A stretch of 64,000 bases of DNA from Blumeriella jaapii (Eukaryota; Ascomycota; Leotiomycetes; Helotiales; Drepanopezizaceae), in NCBI GenBank assembly GCA_009599575.1, contig VWND01000069.1, positions 124,001 to 188,000 of the forward strand, given 5' to 3'. The notes beneath the pieces were generated by a model. The model was not told where the DNA came from. It saw nothing but the letters and a program-made list of their open reading frames with translations, and did no database searches. The position numbers were made by a program, and so were the translations under genes. Shown in pieces: positions 13,193 to 23,880 of the stretch; position 1 is the stretch's first letter, and each line of letters starts with the position of its first letter.

Positions 13193-13834
13193 CGCACGAC
13201 TGGATGTTTCTCGGGCCAATGATTTAGGCGATGTAGAGCATTCGCGTAACACAAGCTTTCTTGGGCTAGAGAGGGATGGGGGGGGTGCGGTGGGGGATAG
13301 CTATGATGGCAATTTAAAGCGGTACCGCAATGCACGGCATTGCAAGGCTAGCATCCGAATGAATGATGGTATTTGCATTTCTTTATGTTTCATTCGGTGT
13401 TCGGTCGTTAGAGTGTCTTAACTTGACATCCGCCGCTGACCAAGACACCGTCTTCAAATCCTCGACCGGCCGTTGCCCAACTGTATTTTAATACCCGGGG
13501 CTTAGTTCTTGGGTGGGTATCGAGGTCTCTGTTGCTTCCTTCATTGGAACCTACTTACAAAGGCACGTTGTTTTCAAGAAGCAGGTCTTATCTTTAAAGC
13601 CGACTAGAATCGAGTCCATCGAAGTCACAATCATCATGCATGCGTGGAGTCCAGAATGTTTGTGAGAACAAGATGCCTTCGAGGCTTTATTCTTCGACTA
13701 GTTAATAACTAATTATGTCCACTCGCTTCATTCCCTCTCCGCCGGAAGATGGCCAGCTCCTCCATGATCATTACGTTATCCAGCATACAGTAACTCGGAT
13801 CCCAAGTCTCATGCAGCGACTACTAGACTTGCAT
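13193..13834. other. Intergenic between convergent genes
   Basis: This holds the 3' flanks of ELG1 and the small secreted protein gene. It contains a short G run near 13279-13285. No additional gene or RNA is visible. Confidence 0.45.
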
Positions 13835-14426
13835 CTATGTAGAGCCCTCGAACGGGAGGGCAGTGGATTCTTGGCCCTTAGCCTCAACATCCAAAGCGAT
13901 GTTCTTCGCCAGCTTCTTCGTCTCAGCTGCCTTCTTGATGGTGACGTTCTTCAGTCCCTGAGCCTCTTGCGCCAGGAGCTTGAGCATGGTGGCCTGGAGC
14001 TTGAGGACCTTGTTCTTTATCTTGCCGTTCTGGAGGAAGGTCTTCTCATCGCCCGACGCAGCCTCGATGGCCGGGTTGAAGACGCCGGTCTCGGCGTCGT
14101 TGCAGACACTGTTGACGGCGCTCCAGAAGTCGATGTCTTCCTCCGCGACTTTGGAGAGGTCGTTGACGTCGATGGCGCCATCCTTGGTCAGCTTGGCCAA
14201 GGCTTCTGCCTCCGCGTCACCGGCCTTGCCGGCAGAGATGGAGAGACTGGAATGCGGTTAGAGATCGGATGTTGCTGAGCGTTGGGAGGAGGACTTACTC
14301 GTTGTAGGCAACTTTCTCGGTGAAGACAACAGTCTGAGCCTGACGCTTGGTGATGAGTGGGGCTCCGCTTGGCGCAGCCATGGAGAGAGCGGCGAAGGTG
14401 GCAATGAGTGCGATGGAGAACTGCAT
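13835..14426 (-). CDS. Small secreted protein with signal peptide
   Basis: Two exons, 14426-14299 and 14246-13835, across a 52-bp intron (GTAAGT...CCAG) give 179 residues. The start MQFSIALIATFAALSMAAPS is a clear signal peptide, followed by a Lys-Arg (residues about 27-28) suited to Kex2-type processing. The spliced junction reads KVAYNDLSISAGKAGDAEAE, typical of a widespread family of small secreted fungal proteins. The mature part is Ala- and Lys-rich and helical with only one obvious Cys (VNSVCNDAE), so it is not a disulfide-stabilised effector type. Function is unknown. The leader upstream carries repeated GGTTGGTTGG motifs, which suggests a structured or purine-rich 5'UTR. It is convergent with ELG1. 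Confidence 0.8.
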
Positions 14427-16102
14427 TTTGAAGTTGGTTGGTTGGTTGGTATGAAATTTAGAGTGAAGGAGTGTTGATTGAAGGACTGTTGGTTGGTTGG
14501 ATGTTAAGGATTGTTGGTTGAGTATTGACAAAGTAAAGATGTAGCAAAGTAAGACAGCACAGCTGTATAGAAGAGAATAGAATAGGAGATTGGATTGTTG
14601 TTGTTGAGCGGACTGGAGAGAAAAGAATACAGAAGCAGGAGAATCAGCTCATCTTATAGAAAATGAGATGGCGTGAAGGTTTGTCGAACACTAATCCGAC
14701 AAAGCATCGCCTCTACACTGTCCTCTCCCCGGAAACCTAATGCGTAGCAAAGCCGGTTTCATGTGCGAGCCCAAAGACCTAGCCGCAACTGCTTTTGGTT
14801 GATGTTAGCGTGAAGACAACGTCCCCATGGCTTGGGATCGAGCTTGACACTCCTTGGCTGCGACCTCTCGCCCATTTCGGGGCATCAACGCAAACAATCC
14901 TCGCGAACCGGTGGGACCCTTTCTGCCCAAGAGTGCTAACCCACGTCCTCGCACTGGAAGAAAGCACGGGGTCGTTGAAGGCTCAGACGTGGCTTTTGGC
15001 TTTTGGCTTTGAGGCGGCCCGAACCGGCCCCAGCCAAGCGGAGAGTTCGAGACACCCCTGGAGTCGTTTTCAAACGAGTTGCAGTATGGGGCGCGGTTGC
15101 ATCGAGAAGTACCAGCACAAGATCAGATGGATGTCTAGATGTAGAGTAGAAACGTGGAGTGACGGCTGAGCTGGGACGAGAATTCAAAGTAGGCTCATGA
15201 GTTCGGATGCGAGTAAGTTGCGGCCGAGCTGAGAGTTGCGCATACTTGGTGCTGGGGAAAGACACGTAGGTGACGATGATTGATTTTCTATCTACCTACT
15301 GAAGGAAGTTGTTGCCATTCGCCTATTGATCTATGGGTGGTGGATGATGGGAGACGTCGCTCAGCGCGTCGGGCAACACTTGGTACTGTACATGACTGCG
15401 GGAATGGTCCTCTCATTTCAAAACATGCGACGTCGAAAATTCTAAACAGCGGAACAGCTCATCTCTAGGGGAAATGTTACATTTCAGTGTCGTGAAAAGC
15501 ATACCGGTAGATTTGAAGAGTCTTGACCACGTTGTTGTACGCGTGTCCCATGGCTCAGGAAGGTTTCGGATGTATGTTGTAACGGAAGATCTGGTAGTCT
15601 TGAGCTCGTTAAGGCCCCGTGGTGATGGCTGACGCGCCTATCGTCGAACGAAGAAATCTTGTTCGTCTTCGTTAAGAGGTCTGAAACTCCTCTGGCAGTT
15701 TAAGGCCTCGTGAAACACCGCGGTAAGCGAATGCCTTCGCCTCGACACGAGGTTAAGGACAGATGGTGCTGTACTGTTATACTGTACGTAAGTGCACATT
15801 CACGTGTCCTTTCTTCCTTTCGTCCGGGGTGTGGAGAAAGAGGTAAGGATGGATACGCAATGTAAATAGATGCTCGGTAAAGAATCACGTGTCGTGGTAT
15901 GTATGTACTGTGCAGTGCAGTATGCAAAGTCACCTCGGCCATACTTTATGCCGACCCGACTCAACCATCGACACCCCCACTACAGCTCTAAATGGTACAG
16001 TAGGCAGTTTCTCTTGAATCTCAACGCCCGCCGCGCGATGGAGCTCTTCGTGGAGGCCGATTGTCCTCTCGTCCATCTCTCTCCATCTCTCTCCATCTCA
16101 CC
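14427..16102. other. Intergenic, divergent promoters of secreted protein and amidase
   Basis: About 1.7 kb without a supported gene. The left part has TTGGTTGG repeats of the secreted-protein leader (about 14435-14520). The right part has CACGTG boxes near 15801 and 15887, TACTGTAC-type motifs (15768-15785, 15905-15920, 15998) and a CTCTCTCCAT repeat just before the amidase start. Confidence 0.5.
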
Positions 16103-17824
16103 ATGGCCTCGGAAGCTCCCTGGAAACATGTCGCGCGCCGTAAGAAAACCGAACGCCATTCGCGAATCCCGTCAGCCTGGCTCCTGAAGTCCCTCCCCCC
16201 TCCAGAAGTTCTGGATGTACGCTCTATTCCTCGGACCTGCGGCGTCCTAACAGACGAGGAGATATCGATAACCGAGAACCACGATGCCACGTCTCTCGCC
16301 GAGGCCCTTCGTTCCCGTTCGCTCAGTGCGGAACAAGTCGCAATTGCCTTCTGCAAACGTGCAGCAATTGCTCAGCAACTGTGCAACTGCTTGACGGAGA
16401 TCTTCTTCGAGGATGCGATTGAGCGTGCAAAGACCCTCGACCGGGAGTACGACAGGACTGGCAAGACGGTAGGGCCTCTCCACGGGGTGCCGATCTCGCT
16501 GAAGGATTCTTTCAACATCAAGGGATACGATGCGAGTATTGGGATCGCAAGCCTTGTGGGAAAACCTGCGATGGAAAACTCCCTGCTGGTGGATATACTG
16601 TTCGAGCTTGGAGCAGTGCTATATTGCAAGACGAATGTGCCACAGACACTTTCAGCCCTCGATTCGGACAACAATGTCTTTGGCCGTGTGCTGAATCCGA
16701 GAGATCGGAGGCTCACTGCTGGAGGAAGTTCGGGTGGCGAGGGGGCTCTGTTGGGAATGCGAGGCAGCGTTCTTGGTGTCGGTACGGACATTGGGGGCAG
16801 CATCAGGATACCGGCCATGTGTAATGGTCTCTACGGATTCAAGCCAAGCGACCAAAGAGTGCCATACGTGGGTCAAGAAAACGGCTCTCGAGAGGGTCTC
16901 AGCAAGCTTGGATTGAGTCCAAGCGCCGGGCCGATTGCTGTGAGCATGAGAGATTGCGAATTGTTTTTGCGCGCCGTATCAAACGCCAAACCCTGGGAGC
17001 GGGATCCGGCTCTGGCATACGGGCTATGGAGCGAACAGGGCTCTATGCAAAGCAAGCCTGTGTTCGGTGTTATCAGAACAGACAACTTGATATCCCCACT
17101 TCCGCCGGTGAGCAAAGCGTTGGACGAGACTGTCGAGAAACTTCGAAGGTCTGGGGTAGCAGTTGTAGAAGTTGACGCACCAGCGTTCAAGAAGTGTCAA
17201 TCTCTGGCGAACAAGTTCTTTGGGATCGACGGAGGGAACACCATGTTCGACCTTCTCGAGACGACGCAAGAGCCACTCATCAACTGGCTCAGCACTCGCA
17301 TGCGCCGAGGCAAGCAAATGCCCACGGACAAGCTGATTGAGATACATGCACAGAAAATTAAGCTGGAGACCGAGATGTTGGAAATTTGGAAGGATCCTCA
17401 GACTGGCAGGCGGATCGATGCTATCGTTTGCCCGGTCGCTCCGCACCCTGTACCGCCAATAGACCGGTGGAACGGTGTAAGCTACACGAGTAGTTTCGTG
17501 CTGATGGATTATCCTGCTGGCACTCTACCAGTACGCGACTTCGAGGAGGCAGATTTGCAAGGGGGACTGATTGACGTAAACCCGTTGAACAGCTGGGACA
17601 AAGTCAACAAGGAATTATGTAGGTGCTATCCATACCCCAGAGCCTTTTTTTACTAATCAATCAAAACAGGGGATGAGAGAACGATAGATCGCAAGGCATA
17701 TCTTAACACGAAGCTCTCTGTCCAGGTCATAGCTCCCAGGCTACAAGAGAGGCGCCTGTACCAGGCCATGTCTTACATAGACGGGATTATGCAGGCCCGT
17801 GAAGCTTCTCGAGCTAAGCTGTAG
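16103..17824 (+). CDS. Amidase-signature family hydrolase (acetamidase-like)
   Basis: Two exons, 16103-17618 and 17670-17824 (51-bp intron with branch-like TACTAATC), give 556 residues. The amidase signature is complete: the catalytic Lys in VPISLKDSF (about residue 134), the cis-Ser loop GGSSGGEGALL (about 207-217), and the nucleophile Ser in GTDIGGSIRIPA (about 233). These form the Ser-cisSer-Lys triad of the family, which hydrolyses carboxamides to acid and ammonia. The length and the C-terminal IDAIVCPVAPHPVPP fit fungal acetamidase/general amidase proteins. The exact substrate cannot be read from sequence. The start ATGGCC at 16103 has a good context (CACC upstream), and no ATG precedes it in frame. 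The gene lacks a signal peptide, so it is probably cytosolic. Confidence 0.88.
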
Positions 17825-18221
17825 TAGGCTCCCATCCCAACTCAAGCTACTCGATACTATGCCCCTTCTTATCTGACATTGTTCATCAACCTTCCATGCG
17901 CAATCTCTTCAAAATTCATTTCTCGTGGTCTGGTTCCCGGTAAGGCATTACCTTCTCATTCTCGACTGTGGACAATCCCATCGAGCTTATCTTCTCTGTC
18001 TTTCCCACCTGCAACAAATCGCACAGATTGCCTTCCCCGATTGCTGCTGGCTTCCGCGGAGCATTCTTCGATGCACAGACGATATGATGGCGGAAGTTCT
18101 CCCTTCTCCCAAATCTTGCCACGCCCAAACCAGGAATTTTACGACTCTCATTTCAACTTTTCGGTTCCTTCAGTACGCCATAACACTGCCACTGCCCAAC
18201 CGCGAACTTCTCTGCGCGAAA
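17825..18221. other. Short intergenic, pyrimidine-rich
   Basis: This holds the 3' flank of the amidase gene and a pyrimidine-rich stretch that could be a leader for the small frame at 18222. No domain-bearing frame was seen. Confidence 0.35.
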
Positions 18222-18596
18222 ATGAGTCGAGCTGCTCGAGATGCTGAACACCTTCTTTCAAAAGGAAGGGAGCTTGAATATTCGTCGAGCCGGCTATGCG
18301 CGCTCGCAAATACAGCGGAGTCCGAGAAAGGCAGCCGCAAGTCGTTAATCATCAAGCCTGTCGTGATCACAGCTCTTCAAAGAAACGACACATCCTCTTC
18401 GGGAGATTGGCGGTACAACTCCGCTCCGTCATCTAACGACACTTGCTACACTTCCGACCAAAAGGGACAAGGATTTAGAAATTCAACATGTCCCGAACTC
18501 AAGGAATGGGCATCAAAACCCTTGAAAATGCGCGCGCTTGCGAACAGAGATTTGTCTGGATATACTCTTGTACTCCTTCAACCACAAAAAAAGTAG
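18222..18596 (+). CDS. Possible small hypothetical protein
   Basis: An ATG in the context GCGAAAATGAG opens 124 codons ending at a TAG. The product starts MSRAARDAEHLLSKGRELEY and is Ser-, Lys- and Asn-rich without membrane segments, signal peptide or known motif. A pyrimidine-rich region precedes it, as in many fungal leaders. I do not recognise it, and nothing beyond frame length and composition supports it, so it may be a chance frame. Confidence 0.25.
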   Translation: MSRAARDAEHLLSKGRELEYSSSRLCALANTAESEKGSRKSLIIKPVVITALQRNDTSSSGDWRYNSAPSSNDTCYTSDQKGQGFRNSTCPELKEWASKPLKMRALANRDLSGYTLVLLQPQKK

Positions 18597-18811
18597 CCGA
18601 GTTGGTCATAACCATGAAAGCCGATCGATCAAATCGAAAAGCGACCGAAAAAACCAAACAAACTTATATTTTGCACTTATACATGTGACATTTTAGGCAA
18701 GTCTTTCAGGGGATTTGTCGTTCAGACTTTTCGAATATTTCATAGGCTACTTGTGTTAAGAAGACTCACGCAGGGGACACGGCTTAATCTTAGGACTGAT
18801 TCCTTTGTGTC

Positions 18812-19972
18812 TCAGACCACCCACACACAGTTTCTAGTTCCAAAGCCGAGCAATCGTTCTATGGAACCATCTGACATCCAAGACTCGAATCCCACGTCTC
18901 GCTTCTCGAACGCATCACATATCGAGCCCTCCTCGAAGTCTACGGTCGTGAGGATCGCATTCTCCTCCATCACATGACGCTGCCAGTCCTCGTCCAGGAA
19001 GGACCGGCCCTCCCCCAGGTTGTTCCACCTCGTAAAGGCGACGACGAATTTGTGGGTGCCGCAGGGCTTGCAGTCGAATCTGAACTCCGTCATACAGAAC
19101 GTACAGCGCATTATCTGGCCCCAGCAAGTGATCTCCTCAGGCCGCTCATCGTACAAGTAACGCCATCTTCGGGGCCATCGATAGCACAGCCCCTGTTTCC
19201 ACAGCACGGCATGGTTGCCGTAGTGCGAACAAATATAGATCTTTGACCGCCAGAACGCGCCCCCGCTCTCGTCGAGCATGATCAACACCTGGCTCCTGGC
19301 CAAGAGACACCCGTCCACGATGCGGGTCGAGGCCGACACGCGTACCACGGATCTGAGCTCTGCCGAGAACCTCTCCCACGAGTCGAGGCTCTCGAGGAAC
19401 TTGAGCGTGGGCCCTCCCTGGCGATGGCGCTTCATCAGCATCTGGAAGGTGATGAAGTGGAAATCGTGGTGGATCCAGTAGCTGTTGGTGCGGAGCGCAT
19501 CGTCGTACTGTCTGTCGAAGCCTGTCCGGTTGGCGCGGTAGCGGCAGTGGATGGCGAAATAGAGCTTGGGGTTTCTCCTTGTCTCGGCCGCGGAGATGGA
19601 ATGCAGAGCCTTGCATGAGTTGCATGCGACGTGGTCTGGAAAATCCCGTGACAGCGCTACGAGGAACTTGTAATGCTCGACGGCGCAATGGTCGTCTCGC
19701 ATCAATCTGGTGCGGAAAGGTCCATCTAGAAGGCAGTAGATCTGCTTGCAGGTGAGAGAAAGCGAGACGGTGCACGCGGGTTGCAGGAACCGGGCGATTT
19801 GAACGACGATATCGGCTGGGAAGTTTCCCAGGGGCACGGTTTCGGAACCGCCCACCGTGGCGAGCCCGGCCGTCGCTTGCGGCGAGATTGTAACATCAGA
19901 GATGGGAGGGCTTGATCTGTTCATTGTGTGTCCTTGGCTGAGCATAGGACAACAGCTTGGTGCACACAGCAT
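18812..19972 (-). CDS. F-box domain protein
   Basis: A single exon of 386 residues if begun at the ATG at 19972, or 370 from the ATG at 19924. A fungal F-box lies near residues 47-77: NFPADIVVQIARFLQPACTV followed by SLSLTCKQIYCLL. The remainder has several CxxC pairs (CNSCK, CTFC) and Trp/Tyr-rich segments, as in the large family of Pezizomycotina F-box proteins without defined C-terminal repeats. Such proteins act as substrate adaptors in SCF ubiquitin ligases through Skp1; the target is unknown. The ATG at 19924 (MNRSSPPISDV) gives a cleaner N-terminus and may be the true start. The gene borders the repeat island to its right. Confidence 0.75.
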   Translation of the reverse strand: MLCAPSCCPMLSQGHTMNRSSPPISDVTISPQATAGLATVGGSETVPLGNFPADIVVQIARFLQPACTVSLSLTCKQIYCLLDGPFRTRLMRDDHCAVEHYKFLVALSRDFPDHVACNSCKALHSISAAETRRNPKLYFAIHCRYRANRTGFDRQYDDALRTNSYWIHHDFHFITFQMLMKRHRQGGPTLKFLESLDSWERFSAELRSVVRVSASTRIVDGCLLARSQVLIMLDESGGAFWRSKIYICSHYGNHAVLWKQGLCYRWPRRWRYLYDERPEEITCWGQIMRCTFCMTEFRFDCKPCGTHKFVVAFTRWNNLGEGRSFLDEDWQRHVMEENAILTTVDFEEGSICDAFEKRDVGFESWMSDGSIERLLGFGTRNCVWVV

Positions 19973-20560
19973 TTGCCTCCAAAGACTTTGTTGTGGATCG
20001 TGACGCGGGGGTGATGGCTAGCTCCCGCCCCGAACCCTTCACTAGCAAATCCGAGAGGGCAACTTGACAAGGAAGATCTCTATTCTGTACCGCTGTACTG
20101 TATGTGTAAAAGGCGGAGTCGAGCTCGTCCTTCAGTACTGTACTGTACAATACTGTAGCACTCTCCGCAAGAAGCTTCAAACCAAGAACCACCTCGGAAC
20201 CATCCCTCTTCCCCATAAATCGGCCGAGATACAGTGGGCATAGATAGATAGTAGTTAGTGTACATACACATAGGAATGCTTTCTCTCCGAGCATGCAATC
20301 GGGGGATTTTTTTTTTTCTTTCTCAGCTGTCATTTTTCGTATTCTGGTATTCTTTCCACGTGCTACTTACTTGCTATGTACCTTGTCGACCTTTCGTCGC
20401 TCGATGAGCTTGGGATCGAGCATGCATTGTTGTTGGGGGGGGGAGAAGGGGGAGGAAGCTGGGTCGTTCCGAGAATCTCTCGCTCGCTCGCTCGCTCTCG
20501 ACGTCGCGTGCGTAGATCTGGGTGGGCTTGGTGTTTTGACGATCCGGCCCGGCTTCGAGA

Positions 20561-20610
20561 GTAGGTAGGTACCTACCTACCTACCTACCTACCTACCTAC
20601 CTAGGTAGGT
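20561..20610. repeat. ACCT/AGGT tetranucleotide, hairpin-forming
   Basis: The tract runs GTAGGTAGGT, then repeated ACCT, then CTAGGTAGGT. The AGGT ends are complementary to the ACCT core, so the tract can fold back on itself. The same AGGT tetramer recurs at 20881-20892, 30516-30543 and 33860-33888. Confidence 0.85.
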
Positions 20611-20910
20611 TTCGTGTACGCGTTGCTTGGCCATCGCGGTCCTCGAGACGGTGTGTTGTGTTATGTTGTGTTGTGTGGCTTCCGTACAGGAGCAGGAGCA
20701 GGAGGAGGGGGAGGAGGAGGGGTTTGACAAGCCAGCTACTGTAGCTGTTCCGGATGGTCGCTTCGGAGGGGTCTCTCTCGCTTTTCGAGTGGGTGGCTTG
20801 GGGAGATGTATCGTCGAAATAACCCCGTTGTTACTGTACATACTGTATATACTGTATATACTGTAGGTACATACATACATAGGTAGGTAGGTACCGACCG
20901 ACCTTGCACC

Positions 20911-20912
<2 letters not shown>

Positions 20913-20943
<31 letters not shown>
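20913..20943. repeat. Homopolymer run of 31 G
   Basis: An uninterrupted G run following CACCTT. The length in any real assembly will be approximate, since such runs are miscounted by most platforms. Confidence 0.9.
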
Positions 20944-20944
<1 letters not shown>

Positions 20945-21997
20945 TAAGCCAGGCGCGGTTCTTGAGGAAAGGAAAGCTGAGGAGAGGCTTGAGGACCTAT
21001 GTGTAGTCTAGCGAAGGCTCTGGCAGCTACAGGTACTGTACAGACAGTACCTACTGTATGTACTGTACATAAAGTAGTATGTCCCTGATTTTGTCAAATA
21101 CCTACCTATCTATGTATGAATGTACAGTAGTAAGCTTGTGTCTACAGTACTCACAGCAAGGAAGGCATTTTGCCTACTCACTCGCACGACCCGTACAGCA
21201 CGTATGTATCTCTATACTGTACAGTACATACCGTAGTCACCGCCGACTTACTTACTGTACACCGAATCGTACCCCAAACACTCACTCGAGATATACAGTC
21301 TTGATCGAAGTGGGTAAAATCGACCCGGAAAAAATGTGTTGATCAGAATATTTCCTACCTATAGGCACGGCGAATTCCGACTCCGGCTTTTTCATCGGCA
21401 GATGGCTGGTTTGTACTGTGGTACAGTACTGTACAGTAGATACACCACGCTGCACTTTGTTGGACCCGGCGAGTGTAGCAAGCAAGCAACATGTACAGTA
21501 TGTATGTATGTAGAGGCGGACGTGGACTTCATGATGCCTGGGTATTCTTGCACGTGAGGTCTTGAGCCTCGCGAGGTTACTGTACTGCAGCAGCATTCTC
21601 GACATGGTTTAGTACAGTAAGGGACGAATGGAGCGACAGGCCAGTGGGGTTTTTGTTTTTGTTTGAATTTTTTAATTTTTTTGAAAAAAAGAAAAAAAAA
21701 ATTATGGGCGGGGGGGGGCAAGGAAGAGAAGCGACCAAAAAGCAAGGCCGAGAAGAAAGAAAGCCGAGACAAACAAAACAAATGTTGTTGTACTCCCCGA
21801 AGCGTACTGCCCCCCCCCCGTCACGGCGCAAAGGCCTGCCTGGCAGACCCAGCTTCCGATTCGCGGGCTAGCAAGAGCGAGAATGAGAGCGAGCGCGAGA
21901 GCGAGTGCGACGCGGGAAGCTGTAACGAAGGAGGGAGGGAGGGAAAGGGGAGAGGGCGCTTTCTTCCTCTTTTTTTTGGTTTTGTCTCCCTCCCCCT

Positions 21998-21998
<1 letters not shown>

Positions 21999-22030
<32 letters not shown>
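21999..22030. repeat. Homopolymer run of 32 C
   Basis: An uninterrupted C run embedded in a pyrimidine-rich stretch (about 21955-22040). It is the complement of the G run about 1.06 kb to the left. Confidence 0.9.
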
Positions 22031-22294
22031 TTTTGTTTTTCCTTTCTCGCTCTTCTTGCGCTCGTGTAGCCCGATTGGGTGAAAGGGAGGGAGGGGGGCG
22101 CTGAGGCTTGTTTGCTTACTTGCCTACTCCCTTACTCCGAGCTATCCTCCTTGGTCTGTCTGTCTGTAGGTACCTACCTAGGTACTGTACTGTACTGTAT
22201 ATTCAACCCCAGTCGTTCCCAATCGCAAGCGAGGATAGAACACCCACCTGTCTATGCCCCAAAAGCGAACAGAGCGAGAGGGCAGAAGAGCCAA

Positions 22295-22880
22295 AAGAAT
22301 GGGGGGGGGGGGGAAGAGGGCGTAAAGAAGGCGTGAGAAATTGGAAAAGCCAAAAGGGAAGAGGAACGAGGAAGAGTGAAGGGAAAAGAAAAGAAAAGGG
22401 GAAGAGGCTAGAGGCAAGAAAAAAGCAAAAGGAAAGAAAGAAGCAAAAGGGATAAGAGGGAAAGAAAAAGGGAAGAAAAAAAAGGGAGAAGAAAAAAGGG
22501 AAGCAAACCAAAAAAAGCAAAAGCAAAACAAGACCAAGAAAAAAATAAGATCCACCGAGAAAAGGAAAAAAAAAAGGAATCAAAACCCACCAAGAGGAAA
22601 TGGAGGAAAAGCCCAAAGGAGAGAAGAGGAACAAGGAAAAAGAAGGAAGAAAGAATAGGGGAAGAAGCAAGAGGGAAGAAAAAAGCAAGAGGGAAGAAAG
22701 AAGTAAGAGGGAAGAAAAAAAGGGAGAAGAAAAAAGGGAAGCAAACCCAAAAAAGCAAAGCAAGACCAAAAAAAGAAATAATATCCACTGAGAAAGAAAA
22801 AAAAAAAGAAAAAAGAAAAAAAAATCAAAACTCACCACAGACCACGAGAGAGAGAGAGAGAGGAATCGAGTAGAGAAAGA
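22295..22880. repeat. Polypurine tract with internal tandem duplication
   Basis: Almost 600 bp consist mostly of A and G on the + strand (AAAGGGAAG, AGAAGCAAAAGG and similar). Two imperfect copies of a block about 235-245 bp apart are visible: both carry a GGGAGAAGAAAAAAGGGAAG stretch, a TCCACYGAGAAA and then ATCAAAACYCACCA. The tract ends in a GA dinucleotide run. Long frames on the complementary strand are pure Phe/Leu/Ser low-complexity and are not genes. Confidence 0.8.
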
Positions 22881-23063
22881 ACGAACCCCAGGCGCAAGAG
22901 ACCAACCATCCCAATACCCACCGACGCAAGTGCAGCCACAACAAAACCACCACGTGACGATCATGTCACGGGGAGAGAAAGAGGCCTCTGCTAGGACAGG
23001 GCAGGTGCGCAGGGGCGGGATCCGATCGCTGAACAGCACTATGGTACTGTACTGTACTTACTG

Positions 23064-23132
23064 TACATACAGTGCGGTGCAGTACATACAGTGCGGTGCA
23101 GTACATACAGTGCGGTGCGGTGCGGTGCGGTA
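23064..23132. repeat. 19-bp repeat, three copies, with GTGCG tail
   Basis: TACATACAGTGCGGTGCAG occurs at 23064, 23083 and 23102, the last copy sliding into repeated GTGCG. A similar CAGTGCAGTGCGGTGCGG closes the neighbouring 9-bp array on its right side at about 23488-23512. Confidence 0.8.
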
Positions 23133-23153
23133 AGGGAAGTAAGGGAAGTATGT

Positions 23154-23490
23154 ACAGAACATACAGAACATACAGAACATACAGAACATACAGAACATAC
23201 AGAACATACAGAACATACAGAACATACAGAACATACAGAACATACAGAACATACAGAACATACAGAACATACAGAACATAGAAGAACATACAGAACATAC
23301 AGAACATACAGAACATACAGAACATACAGAACATACAGAACATACAGAACATACAGAACATACAGAACATACAGAACATACAGAACATACAGAACATACA
23401 GAACATACAGAACATACAGAACATACAGAACATACAGAACATACAGAACATACAGAACATACAGAACATACAGAACATACAGAACATACA
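23154..23490. repeat. 9-bp minisatellite (ACATACAGA), about 37 copies
   Basis: Nearly perfect tandem copies of ACATACAGA, with one interruption near 23280 (ACATAGAAGAACATAC). Because nine is a multiple of three, every frame stays open, producing spurious repeated Thr-Glu-His or Met-Phe-Cys products on the two strands. No start, leader or domain supports coding. Confidence 0.92.
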
Positions 23491-23671
23491 GTGCAGTGCG
23501 GTGCGGTGCGGTAGTAGTAGTAGTGGTAGTATTGAATAACGTCTGGGCTACAAGGGAGGAAGTACAGTAAGGCCTGGCCGTTCGTGGTTTTAGATGTTTT
23601 GAAGGCTATTTATTTATTTGTGGATAGATAGCTTGGTGAATGAATGGATGGCCTGTGGAGCAGCGGCGATG

Positions 23672-23880
23672 GATGGATGTATGTGTGTATGTGTGTATGT
23701 GTGTATGTGTAAATATGTATATGTGTGTATGTGTGAATGTGGGTATATTTGTATATTTGTACAGTATATGTGTGTGTTTTTATATGTATGTTTGTTTGTT
23801 TGTTTGTATATTTGTATGCTTGTTTGTTTTGTATGTTTGTATATGTGTATATGTGTACGTTTTGTACAAATGTAGGTACA
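23672..23880. repeat. TG/TATG-rich tract
   Basis: Repeated GTATGTGTGTATGT-type units followed by TTTGTTTGTTTG. It is degenerate microsatellite sequence with no gene. Confidence 0.75.

Noticed and set aside
16061..16102. Upstream extension of the amidase beginning at TTG
   Set aside because: Not an ATG; the following ATGGCC at 16103 has a good context.
18594..18650. tRNA-like A box (TAGCCGAGTTGG)
   Set aside because: No B box (GGTTCGANTCC type) and no acceptor-stem pairing downstream.
19146..19775. 209-codon minus-strand frame rich in Arg/Pro within the F-box gene
   Set aside because: Shadow of the F-box coding frame on the same strand; no domain.
22203..23039. 278-codon minus-strand frame rich in Phe, Leu and Ser
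   Set aside because: Translation of a polypurine tract; no hydrophobic periodicity or motif beyond composition.
22966..23487. Long open frame with Met-Phe-Cys repeats over the 9-bp array (minus strand), and Thr-Glu-His or Thr-Tyr-Arg frames on the plus strand
   Set aside because: Pure product of a 9-bp tandem repeat; all frames open, no start context, no non-repeat domain.
23154..23490. CRISPR-like array
   Set aside because: Units are only 9 bp with no spacers, and the organism is a eukaryote.
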